Translations under genes and position numbers: made by a program
Part shown: positions 1 through 12,307 of the stretch, one piece after another
Layout: every line of letters starts with the position of its first letter
How positions within the stretch are numbered: the stretch's first letter is position 1
Assembly (NCBI GenBank): GCA_021018815.1
Contig: JAITYX010000048.1
Location: 2,596,501-2,660,500, forward strand
Source of the DNA: Talinum fruticosum
Lineage: Eukaryota; Streptophyta; Magnoliopsida; Caryophyllales; Talinaceae
Direction: 5' to 3'
DNA length: 64,000 nt
Notes under the pieces: generated by a model
Told to the model about the DNA's origin: nothing
Seen by the model: the letters and a program-made list of their open reading frames with translations, nothing else
The model's database searches: none

Positions 1-574
1 ACTATTTATTTATTATGATAGACTAAATTATTTGTCAAAATATAAAAAATATTAAAATAAAGAAAATATTAACATAATAATTTATAATCATCCTCTACTA
101 TTGTTCCAAAAGTAGAAAAATATAAACTAAAAAAACTCACATAAGTGTAATTTCAATGGCAATTAGCATAATTTTACCAAAATATAAAGGTTAATATGAT
201 AATATTAGTTGCAATAAATTCTTCCAAAAATCTATACCAAAGAGCTTTTTGTAAAATTTGTTTTTGAGGGAAAAAGTTATTTGCCAAGCACCCCCAAATT
301 CTTAAATTTCGTAAGCAGTTATGGAGTATAAATATGCCAGAAATAATCATCCCGACCTCAACATTGGTATATGGGTAACAACATAATACAATATAGGGCG
401 AGAATCTGATCTTTTCTTGGGAAAGGGATCTTAAAAATAGGGGATTAGTTTTAAAAATTAAAGAAAATATCATATATGATAACTTAGGTGTATAAACTAA
501 ATTCTTATATGATTGAACTTAAACCATCATGCTTGCTAGTTTAACAAAGAAAAAGATCTTTTTAAACATAAATA
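1..574. other. AT-rich flank, no gene recognised
   Basis: AT-rich sequence without any recognisable coding segment. A 99-codon open stretch on the minus strand (174-473) has no family resemblance that I can see and is probably chance. Confidence 0.5.
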
Positions 575-623
575 CCATATTTTTTATTTTTACATCTTTT
601 ATCTCCACGCACACATACTTTCT

Positions 624-669
<46 letters not shown>

Positions 670-966
670 GCCTCTTTTTCATATTTCTTTCGATTTATTC
701 ATCAATTTTCATCTTCGCTCATTGAATTGCTTCGTTTCTTTCTATTCACATACAATACTATATAGATTGCATTCGATCTAATTTCACTACTACATGAATG
801 ACTTTTTAACTAAGCGTGAATGACTTTTTAACTAAGGGCCTTTTACAATAGTTACAAAGAAAATCATAGTAAAAAATTAGACGGTGACATTTTTGTGAAA
901 ATCTAGAAAACAAAAAACTCGACTTTTTATTTTTACATCTTTTATCTCCACGCACACATACTTTCT

Positions 967-1006
<40 letters not shown>

Positions 1007-1299
1007 CTTTTTCATATTTCTTTCGATTTATTCATCAATTTTCATCTTCGCTCATTGAATTGCTTCGTTTCTTTCTATTCACATACAATACTATATAGAT
1101 TGCATTCGATCTAATTTCACTACTACATGAATGACTTTTTAACTAAGCGTGAATGACTTTTTAACTAAGGGCCTTTTACAATAGTTACAAAGAAAATCAT
1201 AGTAAAAAATTAGACGGTGACATTTTTGTGAAAATCTAGAAAACAAAAAAACTGACTTTTTATTTTTACATCTTTTATCTCCACGCACACATACTTTCT

Positions 1300-1335
<36 letters not shown>

Positions 1336-1627
1336 CTTTTTCATATTTCTTTCGATTTATTCATCAATTTTCATCTTCGCTCATTGAATTGCTTCGTTTC
1401 TTTCTATTCACATACAATACTATATAGATTGCATTCGATCTAATTTCACTACTACATGAATGACTTTTTAACTAAGCGTGAATGACTTTTTAACTAAGGG
1501 CCTTTTACAATAGTTACAAAGAAAATCATAGTAAAAAATTAGACGGTGACATTTTTGTGAAAATCTAGAAAACAAAAAACTGACTTTTTATTTTTACATC
1601 TTTTATCTCCACGCACACATACTTTCT

Positions 1628-1663
<36 letters not shown>

Positions 1664-1954
1664 CTTTTTCATATTTCTTTCGATTTATTCATCAATTTTC
1701 ATCTTCGCTCATTGAATTGCTTCGTTTCTTTCTATTCACATACAATACTATATAGATTGCATTCGATCTAATTTCACTACTACATGAATGACTTTTTAAC
1801 TAAGCGTGAATGACTTTTTAACTAAGGGCCTTTTACAATAGTTACAAAGAAAATCATAGTAAAAAAATTAGACGGTGACATTTTTGTGAAAATCTAGAAA
1901 ACAAAAAAGCTGACTTTTTATTTTTACATCTTTTATCTCCACGCACACATACTT

Positions 1955-1999
<45 letters not shown>

Positions 2000-2291
2000 C
2001 TTTTTCATATTTCTTTCGATTTATTCATCAATTTTCATCTTCGCTCATTGAATTGCTTCGTTTCTTTCTATTCACATACAATACTATATAGATTGCATTC
2101 GATCTAATTTCACTACTACATGAATGACTTTTTAACTAAGCGTGAATGACTTTTTAACTAAGGGCCTTTTACAATAGTTACAAAGAAAATCATAGTAAAA
2201 AATTAGACGGTGACATTTTTGTGAAAATCTAGAAAACAAAAAACCGACTTTTTATTTTTACATCTTTTATCTCCACGCACACATACTTTCT

Positions 2292-2322
<31 letters not shown>

Positions 2323-2580
2323 GCCTCTTTTTCATATTTCTTTCGATTTATTCATCAATTTTCATCTTCGCTCATTGAATTGCTTCGTTTCTTTCTATTC
2401 ACATACAATACTATATAGATTGCATTCGATCTAATTTCACTACTACATGAATGACTTTTTAACTAAGCGTGAATGACTTTTTAACTAAGGGCCCTTTACA
2501 ATAGTTACAAAGAAAATCATAGTAAAAAATTAGACGGTGACATTTTTGTGAAAATCTAGAAAACAAAAAAACTGACTTTT
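575..2580. repeat. Six-unit tandem array of ~330 bp, subterminal part of a CACTA relic
   Basis: The motif TTTTTACATCTTTTATCTCC recurs with its TACATC at about 591, 934, 1267, 1595, 1925 and 2259, spacings 328-343 bp. Length differences come largely from a (CT)n microsatellite inside every unit; the rest is nearly identical, so the amplification looks recent or is being homogenised. Each unit also holds an internal short direct repeat (GAATGACTTTTTAACTAAG twice), the string CACTACTACATGAATGAC, and a degenerate palindromic motif (ACAATAGTTAC...AATCATAGTAA) of the kind seen again at 2600-4110. Those palindromes and the transposase downstream place the array in the left subterminal zone of a CACTA transposon. 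Open reading frames over the array (529-765, 806-1015) are shadows. Confidence 0.85.
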
Positions 2581-2834
2581 GACTAGAGTTCATGGACAGA
2601 ATCATAGTAAAAAGTCAATCCCGGATATATTACTACGGTTTTGCTTGAGAACCATGGCAATAGGTATGACTTTACACTACAGCTTCTATATAAGAACTGT
2701 ATTAATAGGTCCAATATTCTAAAATATTTACAACCTCTATGGGCTTTTGATATGACTTGACCTATTACTATAGTTTTTTTATAGGAATCGTAGTAATAGG
2801 TCCGTTCCAAACCGAAGAAATGGAGAGATCGTAA

Positions 2835-3090
2835 GCCTTTTTCTACGCTTAAATCCTTAATTTGCTTGACCACTCTTTTTATGTCCAAAATTTCGTTCTT
2901 CTTCACAAGCTCATCCTTTCCTTGAGTGATTCTCATCACTTGTTCAAAAAATGGTTAATGCCCATTTTGAACAAGCTACGAAAATCATCTAAGAAAAGAA
3001 TGAGTTTGTAAAGAAGGCAAACATAAAGAGAGTGGAAGCTTTGAAGCGAATTGAGGATTTAAGGGAAGAAAAAGGTTTAAAGTCTTCATT
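2835..3090. repeat. Inverted pair of ~95 bp coding-like segments
   Basis: Read on the minus strand, 2935-2835 encodes a lysine/glutamate-rich stretch (KDELVKKNEILDIKRV, then QIKDL, then EKGLRS). Read on the plus strand, about 2995-3085 encodes a close relative (NEFVKKANIKRVEALKRIED, then EKGLKS). The two are therefore inverted copies of one charged, probably helical coding segment. Neither lies in a long frame. Source protein not recognised. Confidence 0.6.
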
Positions 3091-3249
3091 TCTTCAATAA
3101 AAAATACAACCAAAGTGAATACATCAAAGCATCTAAATAATGCAATTGAGTATTGCTACATAGACAATCATTGATGTCAGCAATGAGTCGAGGCCGGACA
3201 AGAAGCATTTAAATACATCAAAGCGTCTAAACACATCAAAGCTAGCCTA

Positions 3250-3780
3250 CACTTATCTATCGAACTCTTGTTGAATCTCCCTCAAAATCTTCAAGCACTC
3301 ACTTGAAAAGTTGTGGATGTACCCTTCTTCGTCATCACTTCTTCTCCGAAGGTAAGTTCTTTTTACAAGAGGGAGTGCATGAAGTGGTGGATGTACCCTT
3401 TGTCGTCTCGCTACCTCCACTTTTCTCTTTAGGCGGTGATCTACTTGGAATGTATAGTGATGAACCTATAGTTGAAGTGGTGCCTCCACTGGAGGCACTA
3501 GAGTTTACCAAATGTAGGCTTCTCTCTTGGACGGCAATGAGTTCATCTCAATTGCAATCCAGTCATGCCTCAAAGAAAGCCCATTCAGAATACTCAATCT
3601 AAGAGCTTAGCCTTTGTGGAATCGATCATCAAAAAGTTGAGAGCCTCTTGAATGATGTGGCCATAGAACAACTCCTTGACGTTATCCGATCATTGATCAT
3701 CCGTAGTTGCCTTATTAAAGCAAGGGTAGAACTTCTCAATGTCATTCAGGAGAGCATCATTACTCATTTTCACTAGAAAT
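3250..3780 (-). pseudogene. Minus-strand coding relic of an unrecognised transposon-associated protein
   Basis: On the minus strand from about 3777 the translation reads MSNDALLNDIEKFYPCFNKA, then a stop, then VKELFYGHIIQEALNFLMID, a further stop and frame change, then a serine/threonine-rich stretch containing ASSGGTTSTIGSSLYIPSRS. The composition is that of a genuine protein with an acidic helical part and a low-complexity tail, broken by stops. The opposite-strand open frame 3303-3602 is its shadow. It sits inside the CACTA relic but opposite to the transposase, so it may be a captured gene fragment or a second transposon protein. I do not recognise the family. Confidence 0.4.
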
Positions 3781-4659
3781 GATAAAAGAGAAAAAAATGA
3801 GGTAGTGGAAATGATAAAAGGAGCCTTTTGACATATATACTGAAAAAGCGTAAAAAAATAAGACGGTGGCAAAAAAAATGAAGTCATTTTGGGTTTGCGT
3901 AATGAATCAGGTCAATTAGGTTTTAAGGTAACAAAATTAACTTTTAACTACGGTTTCGGACAAGTAGTCATAAGTCCAACCTGCACTTTTGACTACTGCT
4001 CTAATAAAAGTCCAACCGTAAGTTTTTACCGCGGTTCGTCCAGGAATCATAGTAAAAAATGTTGGGTGAATCTATAACAACAGTTCTTGTTCAGGAACCG
4101 TAGTTAAAATTCGGGTTTCAAAAATTAAAAGTCAACAAGGTCGCATTGTAATACATTGTCGCTCTCTAACTCCGCTCTACTCCCATAAACACTTTCATCT
4201 CTCGTCACGCAACGCTGTAGACGACTCCGCCTGCCATTTCTCGGTTCTCTCTCTCTCTCTCTCTCAGTCGTTTTCTTCTATAGTCTCTCTCTCTCTCTCT
4301 CTTTTCTTTGAATTATTTGCAAGATTGAAGTTCATTTCTTTCTTTAGATTTGTTTATTGAATGTATTAGGTTGTTTAAGTTTGAGATTCATAGGCAAGGC
4401 ATTGATTTCATGGATGATTGGATTATGGGTGAAATATTAGTGAAATGAGAAGAATATATAGGATGTGAACTATAATTTTGGTGGTTGTGAAGTTTCATAA
4501 TTGCATGGTTACTTGCGTATTTTGTGCTTATTTTTATTGCCAATGTATGATTCCACAATTATTGTCTAAATTGCTTGTCATCCTATTTGGAATAATGTTA
4601 AAAGTACTTTTCGAATTATATGTATGAGATAAATTACTTCTTATGTTTAGAGGTGAACT

Positions 4660-6558
4660 GTGGATCGAACATGGGCTTATTGCGATCAACTGACCGTAGA
4701 ATACCAGGATGGTGTTAACAAGTTTATTAAGACTCCCATCGAATATACGATCAAATCAAATGATGAGTTGATTTTTTGTCCATGTGAAAGATCTTTTAAC
4801 TCTTCAAAATTGAGGCCTAATGTTGCAAAAGCTCACCTATTTTATCATGGCTTTGGCACATCTTACAAACTATGGATATGGCATGGGGAAAAAGAGTCTT
4901 GGAGCTGATAATATGGTTCGTGACGTGGAAGGTGATTTAGTTGATCAATCACATCTATTGGAGTGATTCTTAGATGATTTGAAGAAGCCTCTATATCCTG
5001 GGTGTGAAAACTTTACCCGTTTATCAAATGTGTTGAGGTTGTTCAACTTGAAAGCAAGTAATGGTTGGAGTGATAAAAGTTTCACATACTTACTTAGTGT
5101 GTTGAAAGATATACTTTCAAAAGGCAATGTACTTCCCAATCGTACGTATGAGGCAAAGAGAATGTTATGTCCTATGGGCATAGGTTATAAGAAGATACAT
5201 ATCTGCCCTAATGATTACATATTATATTAAAAAGAATATGAGAATAGAAATGTCCCAAATGTGGTGTACCTCCTTACAAAATGGAAAAACTTCGATGAAG
5301 AGAGTAGAGAGATATTTTACACAAAGGTTTCACGGTACTTACCGATAATACCAATGCTTCAACGCTTGCTTTGAAGTGTAAATAATGCTAAGAACTAGAT
5401 ATGGCATGCTAACGTAAGAATCTGTGATGACAAGCGATGTCACCTTGTGGATTCTCCTCTATAGAAGAAGATTGATTCTATGTTCCCTAAATTTAGTAGG
5501 GAGGCAAGGAATCTGCATCCTAGTCTTTACACGGATAGAATCAACCCTCATGGTGATCTCAGTAGCAAACGCAACACTTGGCCAATTTTGTTGGATATCT
5601 ACAACTTATCGTTCTCATTGTGTATGAAGCGCTAGTACAAGTGTTTTGGTTTTTGATGCATACTTGTCAAGAGTAATTTAGGTTACGAGCTATGATCTTT
5701 ATAAAAATAAATGACTTCCCTGCATATAAAAATTTGTCTAGCTACACTTGTCAAAGGCCATAAGACGTACCCGATTTATGGAAAAGGTATTTCCTCTTTC
5801 CAACTTTAAGCATGGGAAGAAGACAACTTGTGTCGGACATCGACAGTTTCTTCCTTTGTCTCATTATTACCATAAGATAAAGAAGGCGTTTAATGGTAAA
5901 CCCGAGATGGATTCTACTCCAACTCCATTAATAAGGTGATAAATTTATGAACAATTGAAGGATATTAATGTGGAGTTTGGAAAGTCATACCAACATCAAT
6001 TTGAAAGGAGTGCATGGAAGAAGAGATCAATATTTTCTAATCTTCCATATTTAAAAGAGTTGTATGTGAGACATAGTCTTGATGTGATGCATGTAGAAAA
6101 AAACATCCGGGAAAGTCTCATTGGCACTCTTTTGAACATTCTAGGAAGGACAAAGGGTGAAAAGAAAGCAAAATTTCACTTGCATGAAATGGGAATATGT
6201 GAGGAATTAGCACCACTACTAAAGGGGAAGAAGACATTTTATGCTTCCTACATACTGAGCAAAAGCGAAAAAAAAGGTGTGTGAGACCTTAAAGAAACTC
6301 GAGTGCTACACAAATATTCTTCAAACATTAGTAGACTCGTTTCAATGTATGATTATAAATTAGTTGGGTTAAAATCTTATGATTGTGATGCTTTAATGCA
6401 ACGATTACTACCTATGGCAATCTGATCTAAAAAATGTGGGACATTCTATTACAAGACTTAGCTTTTTCTTCAATGCCATTTGTAGAAAAGTCGTTAATTT
6501 GGAGAAATTGGATGATCTTGGGAGCAGCATCATCACTATATTGTGCAAACTTAATGTA
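4660..6558 (+). pseudogene. CACTA (En/Spm) TNP2-type transposase relic, N-terminal and central part
   Basis: The first 82 codons match the transposase-associated domain of plant CACTA elements: MDRTWAYCDQLTVEYQDGV near the start (the initiator is now GTG at 4660), then the zinc-binding-like CPCERSFNSS and GFGTSYKLWIWHGE. From 4979 comes the TNP2 region: LYPGCENFTRLSNVLRLFNL, NGWSDKSF, YEAKRMLCPMGIGYKKIHIC PND, and then after stops LPIIPMLQRLL and HPSLYTDRINPHGD. The block at 5955-6284 carries HSLDVMHVEKNIRESLIGTL LNILGRTKG, followed by the ISRLVSMYDYKLVGLKSYDC DALMQRLLPMAI part and KLDDLGSSIITILCKLNVLL up to 6558. In-frame stops (for example near 5228, 5373 and 6282) and several frame changes show it is dead. 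The reading frame resumes at 9785 after an insertion. Confidence 0.9.
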
Positions 6559-6565
6559 CTTTTAT

Positions 6566-9500
6566 TTGTTATAGTTGACATGACTCACAAATAAAAGTGA
6601 CCTCGAGGTGTTGAACCACAGGGAGTAGGTTATCAAGTATATGAGCCTAACTTGAGCCTATATGACTCACAAATAAAAGTGACCTCGAGGTGTTGAACCA
6701 TACGGAGTAGGTTATCAAGTATCTAAGCCTAACTTGAGCCTATATAACTCACAAATAAAAGTGACCTCGAGGTGTTGAACCATAGGGAGTAAGTTATCAA
6801 GTATATAAGCCTAACTTGAGTGGCTCAAGTTAGACCAAATTAAATATGTGGGAAAGTTAAATAATGAAAATTAAATTAAAAAAGTTAAAAAGGTGGCTCG
6901 GTTATGATTTCGCCAATGAAAAATCTAATTAGTCAAGATGAGTATCTAACCTATCCAACTTAAGAAGCTAGCAAATTGAGATGGTTGCTTGAATCAAGAA
7001 AGCTCACCCAAGCCTACTTTCATGGTTCATGAGCTAGTCTAAGTGGCATAACTGCTTATTTTCATGGGTTAGCCCAAATAGACCACAAGGTTAGCAACCC
7101 TCGGACCTAGCTCGAGTTCGGGTTATTTTCATGTCGAAATTCCGCTATTTACTTTCTTACACTAGCAAATCGCCTCATTTTTTGGTGTAATTCAATCGAC
7201 CAAAATATATGGATGAAAGCTCTTTCAAGCATTTCATTGAACACTTTGTAGGCATGAGTGAAAACTCAAATTTGCAAGCATGAATTAGGTTTGGTGAAGT
7301 CTAATACATAACTAATTAACCACTAAAGGGCTAATCACTACACAAACTAACAAAAGTACTCACTAAACATTACCAAAACTAAGCTAGAGCATGAAGCAAC
7401 AAAACAAGAAATAAACAAAAGAGAGAGAAAGACTAAATCTAACGAGAGCTTGAAACAAGTAAATAAACATGAATGAACATTAAATGTTAAGCATTTAAGC
7501 AAATTACAACCTAAACTAATGTTAAGTTAACAAAATAAACAAGAACAAGATAAGAAATAAACAGAGAGGGGAGAAGAAAGCTTAGCCATTTATGTTTCAA
7601 AGCTCTATGGTTTACAATCCCTAACCCAAATTTAAACTAGTATAACCTAATTAATCTCCCTAAAGGAGTTTTATTTTAGCTAACTACAAAACTAATTTAA
7701 CTCCTAATCCATAAGCAAGGACTCTCTCTACCCCAAAATTTTGCCCAAAAATTCCCTTTAAATAGGCATAAAAATAGAAAAACAGAGATGCGGAGCCCAT
7801 CCGACTTAACACGGGCAAGACCATGTTAGGCTTTAGAAGAAAAGGGACTAAAACCAAGAAAATAGGGCCACCACAATCTGACCCACACTCGTGGGCCAAA
7901 CAGATGGGAGCTATCATGACTATGCCACCACTTGTCGGCCAAGTTATGGGGCCTCTAAATGGCCTCTTCTTCTTTTGATGTTCTTAACGTAGCATTAGGA
8001 TTACTTCAAGGTGATTTTGGCGGCTTATGATCATTCCAAAGATTCTTCGAGAGGTTTGTCTTAGGTCCTGAAGCACCACAAATGCTTGAACCTTGAGTAT
8101 GGTAATTTGGAAACTTTACTTCGCTGAACTCTTGCAGAAGGTTAAAATGGCTTGTAGATGCTCAACACGGATACGACAAGCTGAATATGGATGTTTGAAG
8201 CTTGATTTGCCAAAATTATAATTATTTTGCTCTATTCTCTGCAAGTTGTCGGGTTTAGTTTATAAAGGTTTGCCCTTGGAGAGGCTAAGTCGCCCTAGAG
8301 GGAGGGTGAATAGGATGATGGAAGATTTTAAGAAAAATCAAACTCTTTTTGGACATAACGAACAAAAGCAGATTCTTAGTCTAGATTGGACTCAAAAAGT
8401 TAGACACTCATACATATGTGGAAACCCTCATGGGGTAGAAAACCACGGGCAGTGCTAATCCAAGCACCAAGTCAAATCCACTAATTGAATCCTTAATTAC
8501 AAAGGACTGACTCTAACTAGAATTGCTCCCTTAGACTATTCATTTACAAGTTTTTCCTACACTCAAAAAGTTCCCTTATCCGATCTAGTACTTCCTAATT
8601 GAGTTAACCCTTACGGTCGGGGACAATTGAGCTAAGTTATCCCTTACAGCTTAGTCAAGGAACTTAGAAAGAAAGAAAAGAGTGGAAGTGATTACAAGAC
8701 TTTCTTTACAACTCATAAAGTAAGTAAATATAGATTAGGAGTGGTAAGCTAAACATTGAGTAAGAATGCACTAAATAAGTCTTAAGCAATATGTTCAAGC
8801 AAGGTTCAAGTCTTGTGGAGTGACTTGTATTTATAAGTACCAAGGCGGAATAACCGTTGAGACTCATTCTAGACTGGTGAGCTTCAATAGCCATTGTAAC
8901 GGCTAGCTTCGAGTTACTCGAAAAGATCTATTGAGATGTGAACGTTGTGTAATGGTTCTTAGCTCCAAAATATGGTCCAATCATCTGGTAGTGATTGAAA
9001 TCTAATGTGGAAACAACCGTTAGACTCAAAGTTATAGTTTTTCAGTTTTGGAACACAAACAACCCCGACACGGTATCTAAGCCATGTCCAATAATGGTTA
9101 ATCTCTGTCTGTTAGTGTTTAACGGCTAGAAATCGATTGCTTTTGTACTTCAAAACTAAATTAGGCATATTTCATCAACCTACAAAAGTAAATCACAGTG
9201 GTACTCAAAGTATAAAAATACTTTGGTCTAAGATTAGGCACAAATAATAATTAAATCAAAACAGTTAAGCACTAAATTATCTTCAACCTAAAAAAGTGGA
9301 ATTAGTCTAATATCCATTAGGTTCGGATTCCGTATTGAGTCAATCCTTAAAATGATCAAGTTAGAAAGAATAAAATGTTAGGGTACATGAACTTGATCAA
9401 GCAAATAATTCTCCATAAATAAACCGACTTAGAAATTAGAATTAACGCAATAATTCAATTTTTCTTGAAACGAGAAGTCAATGCTCGGAATAAAAGTGTT

Positions 9501-9784
9501 AGAGAGACTATTTACTCATGCGATTGCACTGAGTTGTATCCGAGTGGGTAAAAAACACAATTAAGAATGTTATGCTAAAGATTGTTTATTGAGTGGGTTA
9601 GAACAAGATGAAAACTTAGATAATGGTTTCTATAAAGCTCATAATGACTTACAATCAAAACCCAAGAGAGATAGAAAGTTATACTTGAGTCTTTAGTTTA
9701 TTCCTACAAAAGTAAATAAATAATAATCCTAAAATTATATTATTTACGTGCCAAAAACAAGTGTCAAGGGCATATAAAATACGT
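6566..9784. mobile_element. 3.2 kb unclassified insertion splitting the TNP2 relic
   Basis: The transposase similarity stops at about 6558 in the segment ILCKLNVLL and resumes at about 9790 with LPTTSHLFFDMMVHLGVHLV, which are adjacent in intact TNP2 proteins. The 7-bp string CTTTTAT lies at both edges (6559-6565 and 9785-9791), consistent with a target-site duplication. The insert has no long reading frame. Its first part carries three 82-bp repeats and long AT-rich sequence; a second part from about 8228 contains the phrase CGCCCTAGAGGGAGGGTGAA, similar to a phrase I associate with plant interspersed repeats of uncertain class. It may be one element or two inserted into each other. No terminal inverted repeats or LTRs identified. 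Confidence 0.55.
6583..6826. repeat. Three tandem 82-bp repeats
   Basis: Units beginning ACTCACAAATAAAAGTGACC start at 6583, 6665 and 6747. They differ at only a few positions; the third ends where TGGCTCAAGTTAG begins. The repeat lies close to one edge of the 3.2 kb insertion. Confidence 0.85.
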
Positions 9785-10370
9785 CTTTTATGCTCCCAAC
9801 AACTTCCCACCTTTTTTTCGATATGATGGTGCACCTAGGGGTTCATTTGGTAAGAGAAGTGCACTTTTGTGGTCCATTTTTTTTTATTGATGGATGTACG
9901 CATTTGACTGATTTATTAAAATTCTCAAAAGGTATGTTAGAAACCGATATCGACCGAAAGGGTGTATTGTTGAGGCCTACACAGTTGAGGAGTGTGTTAA
10001 GCTCCGCTCTGAATAGTATCCCCAAACGAAAGCAGTTGGTATTCGGCATTTGGGGAAGTTCGATGGGAAGGGGGAACTAGGGGCGAAAGTGCAAACAATC
10101 ACTTATTAATGAGGGATCAAGATCACCTTTATATTATTTAAAACAGTGATGAAGTACAACCTTACATTGAGGAGCAGAAATATCTTATAAGGAAACAATA
10201 CCGAGGAATGAGATGTGGGTACTAGCTTAACGTAATCGCTTTGTCAATCGGTTTAGAGAGGGAATCACTATCTAATGGGGAGAATCACGAGAAGATGTCT
10301 TGCAAATTTTAGTTAGCTTGGCTAGAAGGTCGGGTTGGAAGTCATTTCTTACTGTGGGTTGATTCTTTAT
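9785..10370 (+). pseudogene. CACTA TNP2 transposase relic, C-terminal part
   Basis: Begins LPTTSHLFFDMMVHLGVHLV, the opening of the DUF4218-type region that follows the TNP2 core, and continues REVHFCGPFFF and PKRKQLVFGIWG; the normal KFDGKGELG can be followed in another frame. Further on, broken frames give PYIEEQKYLIRKQYRGMRCG and then RNRFVNRFREGI, SREDVLQILVSLARRSGWK, matching the usual C-terminal segment of this family. Multiple stops; no later domains seen before the hAT element at 10522. It is the continuation of the 4660-6558 relic. Confidence 0.8.
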
Positions 10371-10521
10371 TGTACTTCTTATTGTGATTGGTGTTGATGA
10401 TATGTCGCTTGATTTAGTATGATTTCTTCTACTTCGTTCTTTAGTTTTGTTATTGATGCCTTTCTTTCAATCTTTGCATGATTTCATATGAATTTATTTT
10501 AATTCTCTGTTTAATTCAACC

Positions 10522-12299
10522 TAGGGGTGAATGATTCCAGTACCTCTGTCCCAAAATTGGAAACCTGAACTCGACCCTGTTTGACCGGTTCTCGAGTTTT
10601 ATGAACTCGAACTAGAACCTGTTTGACCAGCTTCCTAAATTTTGGGACCCTTAATCCGAACCTCAGGATCCGATTCTAGTTCTAGATTACCTTGTCCATA
10701 CTATTATTTTTATGAAAAAAAAAAAACTTCAAGGCCTTAAAAATTACAAACAACTCATCTAAATTATTTAATTAACTAAAGTTCAACAAGGAAGCAATTA
10801 AATTCTACAATTTTTTGCAAGATACAAAGCCAAAATTAGGTTGGTAGAAACAGCATTCTTAGAGGAGGATGATCCCACATGGGAGATTTCCTCTATTTTT
10901 TGAGTTCATTTGTTGGTAAAGGTCCATTTTCACTTTGTGACTCAAGGATTACATTAACTGAATCACCATCAATGTTTTTGTAATTGATACTACATAAAAA
11001 AAAAATACAATAAATAAATATGACAAACTCGTCATATATCATCCTAGAAAATTTCTAAGATCACGACTCAACGTAAACAGTAAATAAAGGTCCAACTCAT
11101 GGATAGCAAAAATCTAAACAATAATTTTTCAAGCTACTAGGAACCTAAACCACAACTCAAGAGGGCGGTGCAGGAAACCTTAAAAGACAACAATACATTT
11201 CCTAAGGCACCAACTTATGCATATTTTTAGGTCAAGTAATTCTTCTTACATGATAAGCAGGTCCACCTTCTAGGCCCCATATGTCGGAGAAAAGCCCATA
11301 AGGATTTACTGAGGCTGGAAGATAAGGGAAGTGCCAAAGTCCATTCACATCCTTCCCCCCCACACAATTTCCTCAAATTGACGAACTTATGCCCCCAGGA
11401 TCGTATTTAGGAGCTGCAGAAGGAAATAAGGTGAATGATCAATGATCTACTCACCACATCGATATCCAGGTCAAGTAATTGCCAACATGACAGATAACTT
11501 AAGAAAACGTCATCTTTACATGAATTAAGAGGCAATTGCATTTGTACCTCTCAAACAATTTTTCTCCTTAAAAAAATTTGGTTTAATGTTCTAAGAAAAA
11601 TATAATGCAAATAGTTTATCTACGTAATTTTACTACATAGGACAAAGTAGAACTGGAATCCAAGCGCAAGTGCCACCAAGATGTTATGGCAGCCCAATCT
11701 TGAAAATGGAGTTTAAGCATTAGAACAAGAAGGTGTAGCCACTTATGTAATATTTTTGGTGAGAAATCTAACAATAAATTATTTTAATCTCATATGGAAA
11801 TGGGGGACTCAACAGAGGGTCGAGAGAGACAAAGAGAGAGGCAGAGAGAGAGGGAACTGAATTACGAACCTGGGATACTGAAGATTGGAGTCACCGTCGA
11901 TGTCGAAAAGTCATAATCGTCTACCACCGTTTGTAAGAGTGGGTTGACTAGTTGGGTGCGATCGGGGTGGGTGAATGTGGTTGATGTTGGGAGTAAGGAG
12001 AGGCTGGGAGGCAAAGCAGTAGCAAGCAACAGATAAACGAGGGAGAGAGAAAATGCTAGTATTACTTATACTTAAGGTTTCTAATCAATTGGGCCTCACA
12101 TTAAAAATTGAACATCGGCCTTATATTACAAACTGAAAAGTGAAAATGTTGAAAAAATTATTAACGGTTATGGGTGCCCGTGGTTTCAGGTTCCAGGTTC
12201 TAGGTACCCGAAACCTAAACCTATCTTAGGAAACTTACCTGAAAACATTTCATCGGTTCCTATCCGATTTTAGGGTATCCGTCAGTCATGTTCAGCCTT
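10522..12299. mobile_element. Non-autonomous hAT-type element, 1.78 kb
   Basis: Left end TAGGGGTGAATGATTCC; right end, read inward on the other strand, AAGGCTGAACATGACTG, an imperfect terminal inverted repeat of hAT character. Flanking 8-mers ATTCAACC (10514-10521) and ATTCTACC (12300-12307) agree at 7 of 8 positions, the size expected for hAT target duplications. Just inside both ends are direct and inverted runs around GAACTCGAACTAGAACCTG and AGGTTCCAGGTTCTAGGTAC. No transposase open frame; the centre is AT-rich with a GA-rich patch near 11820-11860. Confidence 0.7.
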
Positions 12300-12307
12300 A
12301 TTCTACC

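Larger units (their letters stand above)
2600..4110. repeat. CACTA subterminal palindromic motifs
   Basis: Several ~34 bp imperfect palindromes of the form TACTACGGTT-N(10-14)-AACCGTAGTAA occur: about 2631-2664, 2674-2708, 2767-2801, 3948-3975, 4029-4062 and 4077-4110. Arrays of short motifs near both ends are typical binding sites for the element-encoded DNA-binding protein in En/Spm-type elements (family knowledge). That these serve the same role here is inference from their position upstream of the TNP2 relic. Confidence 0.6.

Noticed and set aside
529..1015. Short frames over (CT)n tracts
   Set aside because: They translate microsatellite and tandem repeat sequence (Leu-Ser or Arg-Glu runs).
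575..2580. CRISPR-like array
   Set aside because: Units are ~330 bp contiguous tandem repeats without unique spacers, in a plant genome next to a CACTA transposase.
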